From: Athripsodes cinereus
Taxonomy: Eukaryota > Arthropoda > Insecta > Trichoptera > Leptoceridae
DNA length: 64,000 bases
NCBI GenBank assembly: GCA_947579605.1
Contig: OX388329.1
Coordinates: forward strand, 25,562,299-25,626,298
Direction: 5' to 3'
Below, in pieces: positions 34,981 through 46,690 of the stretch. The stretch's first letter is position 1. Each line of letters begins with the position of its first letter. Position numbers and translations under genes: made by a program. A model generated the notes under the pieces. That model saw only the letters and a program-made list of their open reading frames with translations, was not told the DNA's origin and searched no databases.

Positions 34981-35100
34981 ATGACAACGACATCAGACTG
35001 CAGGGAATGTCGTGGGAAGAGTTGACACGATTGGCGCAGAGACGCTCTGAATGGTGGAGGCTGGTTTCTGCCCTGTGCTACCGAGAGGAGCGTTGAGGGC
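34981..35100 (+). pseudogene. LINE-H ORF2 C-terminus
   Basis: The + frame reads MSWEELTRLAQRRSEWWRL followed by VSALCYREER and a stop: the usual end of a non-LTR ORF2. Only about 35 codons remain. Confidence 0.55.
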
Positions 35101-35327
35101 GATGAATATAATGAATGGATTAAAATAAGGTTAACAAATAGTTAGTAGATGAGTTCAGTGGTGGATACAGATGCCCCCCCCCTTGCGGGGCCTATTGACG
35201 ATGTCTTGTATTTGGGTATTATCAATTCAAATAAAATGGAATTTTCTTGTATATGTACCTATATACCTAATTTTTGCGTCCCACCCTTGAGTTTTTTCTG
35301 AACCCGCCAATGGATGAGTTATGGGGT

Positions 35328-35850
35328 GTTCACATTTGGCGAATATCGCCAGGCGAATTTCAAAATATATCGCCAGGCGAAAAAACAAAATTCGCCGGAC
35401 ATCCATTGATCGTCACACCTGTTCACACAGTCCACCAATATAGAAACGATCTGTCAGATGCGCTTTGATTTTGACACTGTTTTCAAAATGGCGTCGAGAT
35501 GGAGATCGCGAAGTGTTTATTTTTAGTCGAAAATGTTATAAAAGGGGTTATAAGGCGTCTTTTAATTAAGGAAACAAACGCCACAAAGCAACAACAAAGA
35601 TAACAGCTGTCACGAAGCGGGAAACATTGTAAAATTTATAGGTTATAAAGTCTTTACCATAGATACGAACGCCGCGCACATCTGCGCATGCGCGAATCGT
35701 TCAATCGGCCGAAAAGTTGGAAGGTGGTCAACTCGAGACGATATCGTTTCTACTGGTTTTTTATCGTTTCAGACTAGCTGTCATTTTGTTCACACGGTTC
35801 AAATGCCTGGCGATATTTTGGTGCCTGGCGATATTCGCCAAAGTGAGAAC
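35328..35850. mobile_element. MITE with GGTGTTC / GGCGAATATCGCCAGGC ends
   Basis: Left end GGTGTTCACATTTGGCGAAT and right end ATTCGCCAAAGTGAGAACACC are inverted repeats of about 30 bases containing the palindrome GGCGAATATCGCC-like core. The interior is non-coding. TSD not clear, so the superfamily is open. Confidence 0.65.
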
Positions 35851-36016
35851 ACCACATTAGTGTATAGGCCGGTAGGTGAGTCCAAAAAATGGGTTGGTCA
35901 GTGGTTTAGTGATTGAATCAGTGAATGTGCTAGTTTGACCATTTAAGTATGAAACACAAATGACAGTGGATGAGTTAGCAAATGAGTTATAAAATAGTTA
36001 CATAGTATGTCAGTAT

Positions 36017-36717
36017 GGCCAATTCTGAATCATAAAATAGTTTAGTTGCACTAACTAAGTGTAAGGAGATAGTTGAGTCATAATATTTAGTTCAAATTCG
36101 TATTCACAGTTTTCCGTACTAAAACTAATTTAGTTAGCTAGTTCATTTTGACACCTTAGTACAACTATAAATTTCGAGAATCTATGGATTTCGTATTCAG
36201 AACGAAATTTTAGTTGACATCTGACAACTACAATTAGTTGTATTTGGCAGAATTTTATTCACGACTTTTAATGTGCGAATATTATTAGTTGCTGTCATTT
36301 TGCCGCAGAATATTGCTATATTTTGGAAGTTTAAAGTTGTTTTTTTCAATTAAAAGTAAAAAATGGATATTTTTAGGGTCCTCGCAACTCTTGGCATCTA
36401 TAAATTGTAAAATTATACCACCACCGACGCAAATGCGAACGTCAAAATATACCGGCAAATCTGACATTTCACAATTTTCACGCGCGACAACTATTAAATT
36501 GTTGCCAGAAGTGTAAATCGGAACGTGAAAAACATTTTTTATTGCGGCATCACCGACTAATATTTGTTTGTCCCGTAGATTTTACCGTTTGCCCTTGGCG
36601 GTTATCGAGTTTATAGTTGTTTATAGTTCGTAACTAATACTGAATACGAATTTGTACTATAATGACTAATATTAGTCAACTATTATTAGTTAGTTCATCA
36701 AGATTCAGAATTGGCCC
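36017..36717. mobile_element. MITE with GGCCAATTCTGAATC ends
   Basis: A 701-bp element whose ends GGCCAATTCTGAATC and GATTCAGAATTGGCC are inverted repeats; imperfect complementarity (TTAGTTGTACTAA-type words) continues inside. Three-base flanks TAT/TAG are similar but not identical, as might be left by a PIF/Harbinger-type insertion. Confidence 0.65.
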
Positions 36718-38045
36718 TAGTCTGTATAATAATATAACTATGTGAACTATAATGATTATAAAACATTATTTACATAAGCATCCCTCCTTACATTTATTGA
36801 AGTATGAAAGTTACCTGCGAACTTTGTGTGAAAGCAACAACGAGGTAACTTAGTATTATTTCGTAGCAAATACATACTATAATACTTATATTTGTCTAGT
36901 TTACACATATTTATAAATTTTCATTCGTAAATCCAAGCGTAAACAGATTATTAGATGCAAGATAAGGCTAATAGCACAATTTCAAAGTTTTTTAGGCTAT
37001 AGTTCTGATATGAACTAAGTTCTATTGACATTCGCAGTTGGCAGACTGTAACATTGCAATTTATTTAAAAAGGAATAAAATCTTCACTAATTAACTTACT
37101 GTGACGTGTAAACGTTTTTTTCTCACTTGCAAGTATCTGAACAGCATAGTGGTTAACATAGCAAGTACTCATGAAAAGTACTAATTCAGTATCAAACAAG
37201 CAATATAATTATTGAAACTTTTGACAATTACTAGCTCATAACAATGATTGTTACTATTGAAAATTAGAATGTGTTCTCCCAAATTATTACAACAATGATC
37301 TGGATAGCATAGAACATTTCTGTATGAGCACAAAATACATCTACTGTTTGTAATGATAATACAAACCTAAAAAAAATCATGATACATAAATTAGATACAT
37401 AATTCTAGACCTTATATAATACATTTTACTTTATCGTCGTGTCTACGAAAACAGCTTTAATAGTAAGTGCAAAACTTGCGATATAAATTAAACTTTTGAC
37501 GAAAATAATGATATTGGAAAACACAGCAATAAAAATCGTATCAAAATACAGCATTAAAAGTATCTAGTTAATAAAAGTATATAATTACGAGTATAATCTC
37601 GGGTTTTTTCTTTGATGTTTTCATCTCATCAAATGCAACGTATTCAAATGTATTTTTATTTGACGATTTCGCATTTATTCGTCCTTTACCAATTTTGTTT
37701 GAATAAAAAAAATATAATAATTTGCTTTTCAATTTGACTTCTATTAACTTTATTTTATTTGTATGTAGTTTGGGTTCATACTTGATATAATTAATAGCGG
37801 GTATGTTTTTATTTCCCGTAATCAATAATTTAATAGGATAGTTTCATACATTCATAATATATTCAATTCTGATTTCTTTCACCATATTCATAGTATCAAT
37901 GCTAGTTTAATAATATCCCGTTGAAATTGAATATGTTAATATATTATTTTAATATAAATGGTCTTTCAACCACTTCGAATCGTGAATTTGCTATTCACTC
38001 GTTTTATTGGAATGCAATAATTCTTCACTCAGAATAAAGGCACTC

Positions 38046-38764
38046 TTAAGGGGCTCCTTTAGCAAAAACGATAAAACATTCAATTTTCAACAAGCTTGGT
38101 ACACAAACTCTCAAAACTTGTAGACCCTACGAACATTTTGATTTGATAAAAAATTAAAACAAATATTCATTACCAATATCAAACTTTAACTTTTTAAAAA
38201 AACTTGATTTTACCTTCAAAGTAAAATAAAAAAGCATATTTTTAAATACCGAATTCGGGGGTGTGTTTGGTACATAAATGCACATTTATCCTACAAATTT
38301 TCATATATTGTTTTTAATATTACGAATACTTAGATAATCATAACAATTATAGAACAAAAAAAAATTTTTTTGGGTTTTTTTCATGGCTTTTGACCGATTT
38401 AAAAAATATATTTTTGATAAAATTTCTCATATTTTGAAACCAAAAACCACCACATGAACTCGATTTTTTGTATACTAAAAAAAGTTCGCTAAAATCTATA
38501 TTATTTATATGCTTGATAGGATGAATAAAAAAATATATATTTTACGAATAATTTGTATTTTGATATAACAAAGAGTACCTTAATAAATCTCGTCAATCTG
38601 CGATTTATTTATTTTTTACAAAAAAACTTATATTGGTAATAAATATTTGTTTTTTTATTTTATGAAATCAATATGTTAGCAAGGGTTAACAAGTTTTGGC
38701 AATTTTTCTATCAAATTTGTTGAAAATTGAATATTTTACCGTTTTTGCTAAACGGGGCCCTTAA
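38046..38764. mobile_element. TTAA-flanked MITE (piggyBac-like)
   Basis: Element 38050-38760 with about 45-base inverted ends (GGGGCTCCTTTAGCAAAAAC versus GGGCCCCGTTTAGCAAAAAC) lies between two TTAA tetranucleotides. TTAA target duplication is characteristic of piggyBac. The interior is AT-rich and non-coding. Confidence 0.75.
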
Positions 38765-39599
38765 CTAGAAATGAAATGGATATTCGGTAGTTATTTGACA
38801 TAAGTGTAAAATAAAGTTTTAATTATCAGTCAGATTTTTTAAACCTGATTTCCGTTAGAACCTTATTCCGAAAAATAAATATGAATTCAACGCAATTAAT
38901 CCGTTTATCAGTAGAGGATTATGCAATACTATTTACTTTACTACTTGTTTATTTTTCGTATCTGGTCTAAACATTTCTTCACCAATATGTGTCCACAGAC
39001 ATTATCTTGTTATTTCCTTAAATTATATCTTTAGAACCACAGACTTCTCCTATTATTGGGCGTTTTATGAGTAGATGCCTATCATCCTGACGTCTGATTC
39101 ATAAACACGTCATAATATTATAAATAATAACAGTGATAGACATACACTCCATATCTATTTTTATTCCACATAGATACAACCCAAAACATCCAACCCCGCA
39201 TATTTGGTTTTCAGGTTTGAAGTAATATCGGATATATTAGTTAACGCTGTTATCCGGCAAAAACGATTCGTGTGTCATTTGTATCCCTAACCTAGATTCC
39301 CTTACGAGGAATTCTTAGTAAAGTCATCAATATCATTGATTCCATCATAAACAAGTTTATAATATTGTGTTAACAGCTTTATAATTAATACATCACCACA
39401 AAGTTTTACTGAAACCTTTAAACACTTACAATGAAAGCAAATTGTTACGAGATAGTTTCAGAGCTTATTACTTATTATTAATGTGTTATTTTTCTTTTAT
39501 ATTCTTATTATAATTGGTTTCCTACATTATAAATTATTTACTTTACTTGCTTTTTGTGTGGCTTTGTCTTGTGTTGATTTTCTTAGCTTCAATAGTCCA

Positions 39600-39760
39600 T
39601 CCAAATAAAATCCTCGGCTTTCGTCCAGAAAGCCACTTCATTACCTCTTAGGTTGACCTATGGATGTCCATCCAATCTTCCTCATACTTTCTGCCTGGAC
39701 ATTCCTCTACCAGGTGTTGGATTGTTTGAGACTGCACAATATTATCAATTATGTCATTAA
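39600..39760 (-). pseudogene. LINE ORF2 C-terminal remnant
   Basis: The - strand reads SQTIQHLVEECPGRKYEEDW then a stop a few codons later. The HLVEECP block is the zinc-knuckle-like tail of several non-LTR ORF2 proteins. Confidence 0.5.
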
Positions 39761-40152
39761 TTTATACAATGGACGAATATATTGAATGTAATTGTACGTT
39801 AGATTTTTCGGCGAGCATTCGGAAAAAAATTGGTCTCCCACCCTTTTCCGAAAATTTTAAAGATAAACAGAATATCAAAGGGAAAGGCTCAGCATGCGGA
39901 TTCAAAACACCAGCATTGTGCCTGAACTATCTGTGTTGGAAAACTTTCTAACAATATTACAAGCAATAATCATAATAGTTTTTTTTTAAATTTGGACGTA
40001 TAAATTTACCGGAAATTCTAATTATTTTTTGAATATTTCGGTGTTACCTCTATAACTGACATTACAAAAGGTATCATTAAATTAATGCTTTAAATTTTCA
40101 TATGAAAAAAGATTATGTTAACTAATACTAAGATATAATATTTCCTTTACAG

Positions 40153-40244
40153 TTCCTACCGGAAAACCGTGCAAAGTGAATGGTACTCTCTATCAACACG
40201 GAACCAAGTTTAAACTCGATTGCCGAACTTCTTGTTACTGCGAG
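40153..40244 (+). CDS. CCN-like gene, exon 4 (VWC domain, N-terminal part)
   Basis: It encodes residues 80-110 (92 bases, phase 1 in, phase 0 out), after TTCCTTTACAG and before GTAAGT. The translation VPTGKPCKVNGTLYQHGTKF followed by KLDCRTSCYCE shows C-x3-G-x2-Y-x2-G-x2-F-x3-C-x3-C-x-C, the exact visible spacing of the von Willebrand factor C domain in vertebrate CCN proteins. VWC domains there bind BMP/TGF-beta ligands and other matrix partners; that role is an inference for this protein. The remaining VWC cysteines must come from a downstream exon beginning in phase 0. Confidence 0.85.
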
Positions 40245-40665
40245 GTAAGTTTGTAACAGTTATTTTACACTAAATTATCGAATTATTATTATTATTATCA
40301 TTGTTAATATTATCGATGAATTTCCACGTAAGATAAACGTGCTTAATTTGATTCATGAATAGTTTCAAACACTCAGTGATAATCTCTAAGCATAGCATTC
40401 CATATATTCTGCAAAAAGCACACGCGGTCTACAAAAGGAAAACTGATAAATGCATTAAGTTGTTATACAAAAATTATGATATTGTGAAATACTTCAAATT
40501 CAAACTCCTTTACCACATTGTGGAAATACTTAATCATAATTTACATCAAGATAGCATGACCAATATTAAAAACTCTAGTCCCGTTACCGTCTTTCTATTT
40601 TATTTCATTCCTCACTGTACAACATTGGGTACAATATTTCAAATCAATACAATAAAGTACCATCA

Positions 40666-40740
40666 AAATATCAGTTGTACAATTCAATGTAAAGAGGGCG
40701 AGTATATCGCTAGAATGTGTGTCTTCCAACTAACTCCGTT
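40666..40740 (-). mobile_element. LINE-C 3' end remnant
   Basis: Contains AATTCAATGTAAAGAGGGCG, AGTATATCGCTAGAATG and TTCCAACTAACT, the LINE-C tail landmarks. Confidence 0.55.
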
Positions 40741-41013
40741 TTAATATCTCTTAATATTTAATAATACGTTTATGGTACGGAATGAGTGATATAGTTATCT
40801 CTTCATTATATCATGCAATCCGTCAACTGGATACACCCTTTTGCGGGAAATGTCGTGGCCGTACGTACATATATACCTACATTAAATATTTTTCCTGTGA
40901 AGGTGTGTTATTTTAAAAAGCTACCTTCATTACATTCATAATAAGTTATTTACCCGAACTATAGGTGTGTCCTCCGTACAATGCTAGAAGGGTGAGCGAA
41001 GTTACATAGATAC

Positions 41014-41412
41014 ATACATACTAGTGATGTAACGAATATTCGTATTCGCATATTTTAAAGTATTCGCATTCGCAAAAAAATATGCGAATGTTTTGCGAAT
41101 ATTATTTTGGTAAAAAATTATCGGTAATTCGGTAAAAGTACCGGATACTTACCCGGTACATTGTAGAAAAAGGTACTACAAGAAAATATTCTTTAAGAAA
41201 ACCGAGGAGTTTTGAAATATTTTAAATTCCTATACCATTTTGAAAATTCGGTGACGGGGGGGGGGGGAAGAAATTTTAATGTTTTAGCAATATTGTAGAA
41301 ATTTAAGCAAGTCAATATTCGCTATTCGCATTCGCGAATGTCGGCAACAAATATTCGCATTCGTATTCGCGAATATCCAAAATCACACATTCGTTACATC
41401 ACTAATACATAC
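41014..41412. mobile_element. hAT MITE with TAGTGATGTAACGAAT ends
   Basis: Element 41022-41404 (383 bp) has perfect inverted ends TAGTGATGTAACGAAT and a perfect 8-bp duplication ATACATAC (41014-41021, 41405-41412). Subterminal ATTCGCATTCGCGAATA words are typical of this hAT group. A G-tract lies near 41258. Non-coding. Confidence 0.9.
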
Positions 41413-41424
41413 GTAATTGGATCT

Positions 41425-41600
41425 TTTTTGAGCTACAATCTATTGGACTGGTCGACAATTAGCTTGATTTTTCTTCACCATTCCTGGTTGTACCACCCTA
41501 TCTCAAAGGCGCCATAGTTCACTCTTCCTCTGACCGATGGTCCGTGTCTCGCTGACATATACCTACTAGAATACTCCAAATGTTAAATCCTTCAGGTTTA
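41425..41600 (-). pseudogene. LINE-A remnant
   Basis: LINE-A 3' end (TGAGCTACAATCTATTGG on the + strand) followed by decayed coding sequence, and ending at the target site of a SINE R1. Confidence 0.5.
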
Positions 41601-41602
41601 GG

Positions 41603-41875
41603 TTCTTCCATAGTACTACTACTATACCAACACGGCATATCCCAAAAATGGGGTAACCAGCGGATCAACTGCATATAAGAAACATGCAAGCTGTCCTCTT
41701 CGTGCCAATATGAAATAAAGACATTCAGGATGGGTGGCAAACTTCAAAGCTGAATTTAAGATGTAAAATGTCTTAATTTTTCCGAACACCTGTTTATTAC
41801 AGGACACTCGAAAACTTACGGAGAACAGTGGGAGACCAATTCCTTACCGGGTGCTCCACGGGATATTCTTCCATA
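41603..41875 (-). mobile_element. SINE R1 with 10-bp target duplication
   Basis: TTCTTCCATA flanks the element on both sides (41603-41612, 41866-41875). The 5' border reads ATCCCGTGGAGCACCCGG, matching the copy at 32221, and the 3' tail is (GTA)n. Confidence 0.85.
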
Positions 41876-42424
41876 CATTTATAATTAATCAATGTTACCG
41901 TCGTTCTCAAGGGTTCTGATACTTTAGATTTTTTTGAATTGGTACTTGGTTAGATGGTTGGAATTTGACAGGTATTTCAAAGATTTATGACATAGTGTAA
42001 TTGCTTCTTGATTTGATTATTTCAAGATTGCATTACATATTTCGACAAGTACCTTCTGCTACATATGCATCTTACGTAATAATAATATTTTCTTATGAAT
42101 TTGAACGCATATTATTGTATCCAATTCGATTTGAACTACATAAATATTATCCTTCGTGGAATCTATACGCCACATGAATGCACAATGATGTGCACGCATA
42201 TTATCAATATGCATATGGAAAATATAATTTTCTGTATCACTGGTTCAATGTTACCTAATAAAGTTGTACATTATAACGTACCTATAATATTGGTTTTGAA
42301 GATACAACAATATTACCTTTGTTATTTATTATTCAAATCAGCTTTTATGCATCTACCTATTCAGATTTCGATATTTATTTATTACTTGTTTACTGCAAAC
42401 TTTCATCGTTTCACTGCTCAATAT

Positions 42425-43080
42425 ATTACGTATATATATAATGGGTTATTATCCATTATTTATTTTATTTATTTATTTTATTCTTTACTGTACATTGTTT
42501 ACAATAAAACAAATTAACATATAAATATCATTTATACAATTCAATGCACAGAGGGCGAGTTTATCGCTAAAATGCGATGTCTTCCAACTAACCCAATAAC
42601 TAATTATATATATTACGTATATATATAATGGGTTATTATCCATTATATATATATTACGTATATATATAATGGGTTATTATCCATTATATATATTACGTAT
42701 ATATATAATGGGTTATTATCCATTATATATATATTACGTATATATATAATGGGTTATTATCCATTATATATATATTACGTATATATATATAATGGGTTAT
42801 TATCCATTATATATATATATATAACGTATATATATAATGGGTTATTATCCATTATATATATATATTACGTATATATATAATGGGTTATTATCCATTATAT
42901 ATATATTACGTATATATATAATGGGTTTTTATCCATTATATATATTACGTATATATATAATGGGTTATTATCCATTATATATATTACGTATATATATAAT
43001 GGGTTATTATCCATTATATATATTACGTATATATATAATGGGTTATTATCCATTATATATATTACGTATATATAATGGGT
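42425..43080. repeat. Minisatellite, TATAATGGGTTATTATCC units, at a LINE-A 3' end
   Basis: About ten units of 55-60 bases combine ATAATGGGTTATTATCCATT with (TA)n and TTACGTATATATA. Units lie at 42600-43080, with one further unit at 42425-42460 on the other side of the LINE-C tail. The array runs directly into the LINE-A 3' terminus at 43081, and the unit core resembles that terminus (AATGGATAGTAACCC on the - strand). Long frames across it are artefacts of the repeat. Confidence 0.85.
42465..42600 (-). mobile_element. LINE-C 3' end
   Basis: CTTTACTGTACATTG, then CACAGAGGGCGAGTTTATCG, AAATGCGATGTCTTCCAACT and AACCC: a clean LINE-C 3'-UTR copy with a TTTATTTATT border. Confidence 0.7.
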
Positions 43081-43500
43081 TACTATCCATTGGATTGGTC
43101 TGCAACGAGTTTGGATTTTCTTCTCCATCCCTCCCTATTTTCAGCCAGTCTCTTCAGCTCTACGTATGAGCCACAGTTCATGTCCCTTTTCAGTTGGTCC
43201 ATATAAGCGTCTCTCGGTCGTCCTCTGCCATTTGTGCCTTCGGTCCTACCCTCCGCGATGGTGATGAGCAGTCCTGGGTGCCTGATGTTGTGGCCAATCC
43301 AGTTAGCTTGCTGTTGGCTGATTCTTTTGAGGAGTTGCCTTTTTTCGCAAACCCTGGTTAACACTTCTTCGTTTTCGACGGGTACCGACCAATGGATCTT
43401 CAGCATGCGTCTATAGCACCACATTTCAAATGCCGCTAACCGTCCGTTTCACTCTTGCTGATGGTCCACGTCTCGCACCCATATAGCAAAATGCTCCACA
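43081..43500 (-). pseudogene. LINE-A ORF2 C-terminal fragment
   Basis: The - strand frame encodes MWCYRRMLKIHWSVPVENEE, WIGHNIRHPGLL and RGRPRDAYMDQ and runs to the LINE 3' end. About 110 codons are open, and a frame break lies upstream near 43440. It is close to the copy at 7150, so both inserted in the not too distant past. Confidence 0.8.
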
Positions 43501-44424
43501 CAAAGGCTTTAGTGAGATTCTTCTTCACGTTTAAATCAATATTAAGGGATATAAATAACGTATTTTTAATAAATGTATTACGTATTGTATCTCGAGCAAC
43601 ACGAGTTCACATTTTTCACCTTTTCTTTACCGTAGACTTCATGGGGTTATAAATAATATTTAACGTATCAATAATGCAGTCACGTAGTACTTACATAGGT
43701 ATCAACATGTCTTAATAAGTATAGTGGATTACAAAACAGATTAGATTATAAAGTTATGTCTTCCAAGCTCTAGTGAAGCGTCGTTACTTTAATTGGCCAT
43801 ATAAAATAATTTATTATTTCTGCATCTAAAGTTACCAACCGTTAAGACTTCCGATACTGAAGATAAAATGTTCATAATTTATTATACCTACCTACCCACT
43901 TGTTTATATGTATATCGTGTCATATCGCACTGCATTATTTGTGTAATTTTGCATCTTAATAAAACATTTTTCTCTATCAAATAAGTACTAGACGTACTTA
44001 TGTAGTGTTGCCATTTTACTCGTAAAGAATAAAATGTAAATTTTTATACGCGTTTTATAAAGAAGATCGGATGTTCTAAAACATCAACGTTCCGACTCAA
44101 CGAATTCAGTGCACTTATTAAACATTGTCTGGGCATATTTTTTTCTCTTTCAAGGTTTTTAATTTTTTTTTTCATTTTATTTAAATATAATATACCACTG
44201 CCAGCTTGACAGTTATAAAACCTTATTGCCAGACAGTGGACAACATATATAATAAATCATAAATAAATAAGAAATTAAAAAGTAACTACAGTAAAAGTAA
44301 CTTTATAATAAACAAGAGCTTACAATACTTTGTAAAACACCACACAATAAACATAAGAACATTATTTAAAATAACGTTGTCATTGATAAGATAAACAGAC
44401 AAGGTTTACGAAAATATTATGTTT

Positions 44425-44945
44425 AGTTTCAAGGTAGAGTGAAGAATGAGGATATCAGAAAAATGAGCGGATGCAAGAGAAGTACGAGTACATTGTGGAT
44501 AGAATAAGTTGCGATGATTTGGAGCGAATGGACAAAGAAAAGATGATGAAATATGTGTATCTATCTAAAAGAAGGGGTGTTAGAAAGCGCGGATGGCTAA
44601 GAAAGTCACGCCACGTAGTTTCAATTAATACATTGTTAATTGCGGCGAAGAAATATTCGAATGACTGCCTTCGTTACGTCTCATATTCCCGTCCTTATAT
44701 GGGTAACGAAGGCATTCATTCAAATATTTCTTCGGAGAATGCTCCGAATTGTCGCCGAAAGATTTAAGACTTTTGCTTGACGATTGATGATTGACGCTCG
44801 CATCCAGCTGTCTGTACACCGCCAATTAAGAGAAATCGTGAATGTATGTATGTAGGTACACGGGATGAATGTGGAGGAAGTGAAAGAAGTATGTAAGGAT
44901 AGATCAATATGGAGTTCCGTACCTACCCCACAACGTGAGAGATTA
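44425..44945 (+). pseudogene. LINE-B fragment split by a hairpin insert
   Basis: LINE-B codons run at 44440-44610 (RVKNEDIRKMSGCKR-like, RRGVRKRG, with frame damage) and resume at about 44855-44945 (MNVEEVKEVCKDRSIWSS). Between them is the inverted-repeat element at about 44615-44830. Confidence 0.6.
44615..44830. mobile_element. Hairpin MITE inserted in LINE-B
   Basis: GAAGAAATATTCGAATGACT and CCTTCGTTAC pair with GTAACGAAGG and CATTCATTCAAATATTTCTTC (arms about 44648-44680 and 44702-44737). Its presence interrupts an otherwise continuous LINE-B order. Exact borders not resolved. Confidence 0.6.
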
Positions 44946-45354
44946 ATAGATTGTATTGTTTAGTTGACATAGATTGAGAATAAGTTGATCTCTCATACTA
45001 TCAAAATGTGAAACTCGTTATAAACGAAATATAGAAAGTGCTAATAAATTAATTATAATTAAAAATAATGTGTTTAAGTTTTACTAATACTTTTAAGAGT
45101 GATCAAATTAACCATAGAACTTTATATTTATGTATAAAATTTTAAATAAACCTAATCATAGTTTGAAATTTGCATCAATAGTTAAGATGTAATATACGAG
45201 AAGCTATATTATTTTTAGATTTGGTTTAGTTTGACATAGACGTTACATCTCGAAAGCTAGATCACTTCAATAAGATTAAAACTCAAAAACCGTGTTGTTA
45301 ATTTTTATTTATAATATAGTCTTACAAAAAAAATACCACCACGAAAATATCTAA

Positions 45355-45759
45355 TATTTAAAATGGCTCGACGGATTTTGATGAAATTTTGTGTGCTTAT
45401 TATTATTATATTTAAAATAATACCATACTCTACTGAGACCATTTCAGCCTTCACCCAATGCGGTCCCAGAGATTATCGGGTAGGTCTGAGAATCGGCCAA
45501 CTTCTATTTTTCGTATCCCTAAAAGTTGAGGGTGGTTCACCGCGAATTTTTTATTATATTTTTGGTAATTTTTTTTTATGGTGAGGCATTTAAAAATACA
45601 TACTGCCCTAAATTTTCACCCTCCTGCCACCAGCTCCTATTTTTTAATAGCGATATTAGTAAATCAGTCATTTTCAACTCCTGATGATATATACCTACCT
45701 AATTATATATGGCAAATAAATAATGTTTATGGCAAAACAACGCTAGTCGGGTCAGCTAG
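45355..45759 (+). mobile_element. Helitron-like element with CTAG end
   Basis: It shares long blocks with 23225-23585 (GATTTTGATGAAATTTTGTG; TATTTTTTAATAGCGATATT) and ends GTCGGGTCAGCTAG followed by T, fitting the CTRR-T rule for Helitron 3' ends. About 76 bases (45402-45477) are absent from the other copy and look like a secondary insertion. No coding part. Confidence 0.55.
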
Positions 45760-46229
45760 TTATAATATACCTAGACATTTTGATTACTGAAGAGAAATCG
45801 ATGTGAAAAAAATTGTTAAATAAAGTTTCAATTTTGTAACAATAACACTGCAAAATGTAAGAAAATCTACCATGTTTATACGATCAAATCGTTCGGACAA
45901 AACTATTGAAGCAAAATAGATAAACTTTTTCCATTTAATTAAAGCAGTCGTTTAAGAAAAGTCTGATATGTTATACTATTTCCAAACGAAACCCGACAGT
46001 AGAAAGTAAGAAAATTAAAAGGAATGGTGTTTGATGTCAATAATAATAATGGTATATTGAAGTAATGGTCTGGTATACCGTACAATGACTTTAAAGGTGT
46101 AGAAACCTACTTATTGCCTTTCTATTTCTAAGGTTCGATCTTTCTATGTGCTCATAGAGTGAACCCTGTTCTGGAAGTTACCCTAATTCAATTAAGTTTA
46201 TATTTTTTATCTAATCATCTATGATACGG

Positions 46230-46690
46230 TCTATCAAACCTGTTTAACAGGATACTCCAGTTTATATTGCTGAATTGTGCAGGTTGATTAATATAGGTAT
46301 GAGCAACGTGCCTTGAGATCTGCTCAGAGTGTGTCCTTGGAGAGGAAAATTTTAACAAATTACGAGGATAGAGCCTTTTCTGCTAAGCTTTTCTGCTCCT
46401 TCTTAAGCTGCAGATCTTAAGACATTCAAAAGAGAGCTAAAAACTTTTTATTTGACTGATTAATTTTAAATATTGTATTCTGTTTTACATTATTGACGTG
46501 GATTGTATCTAAAATATTTTTAACTCAATATAATATGGAACTTCTGACGTGGATACCTTTATGTATCCGAGATTTCCCATTTATCTATATTTATAATATG
46601 ACGTGGGTGTAATGTACTAGAATTTATGAATTGTACAGTGTCCTTGAGGTGCTTTAACACGTAAACGACACTTTAAAATTGTCTAATAAT
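46230..46690 (+). pseudogene. LINE ORF2 end and 3' UTR remnant
   Basis: Near 46430 the + frame reads LKTFKRELKTFLFD and stops, a typical ORF2 C-terminal ending. The following sequence ends in an (ATA)n stretch near 46685. Confidence 0.4.

Larger units (their letters stand above)
27330..40152 (+). other. Putative intron 3 (about 12.8 kb)
   Basis: Borders GTAAGT and TTCCTTTACAG. It holds many transposons listed separately. Nothing is recognised at 27900-28747, 29061-29764, 29901-30655, 30840-31148, 31546-32205, 32600-32839, 34311-34980, 35101-35327, 36718-38045, 38765-39600 and 39760-40152. Confidence 0.6.

Noticed and set aside
40355..40744. 129-codon + strand frame just after exon 4
   Set aside because: It starts in intron DNA, its codons look AT-driven, and its 3' part is a LINE-C tail in antisense; no family motif.
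42095..42517. 140-codon + strand frame rich in Ile, Tyr and Leu
   Set aside because: It is AT-rich intron sequence that runs into a minisatellite unit and a LINE-C tail; no start context or motif supports it.
42600..43080. CRISPR-like regular repeat
   Set aside because: No spacers: the units are continuous tandem copies in a eukaryotic genome, next to a LINE end.
42837..43169. 110-codon and opposite-strand 77-codon frames rich in Tyr and Ile
   Set aside because: They are translations of the TA-rich minisatellite, running into LINE-A in the wrong frame.
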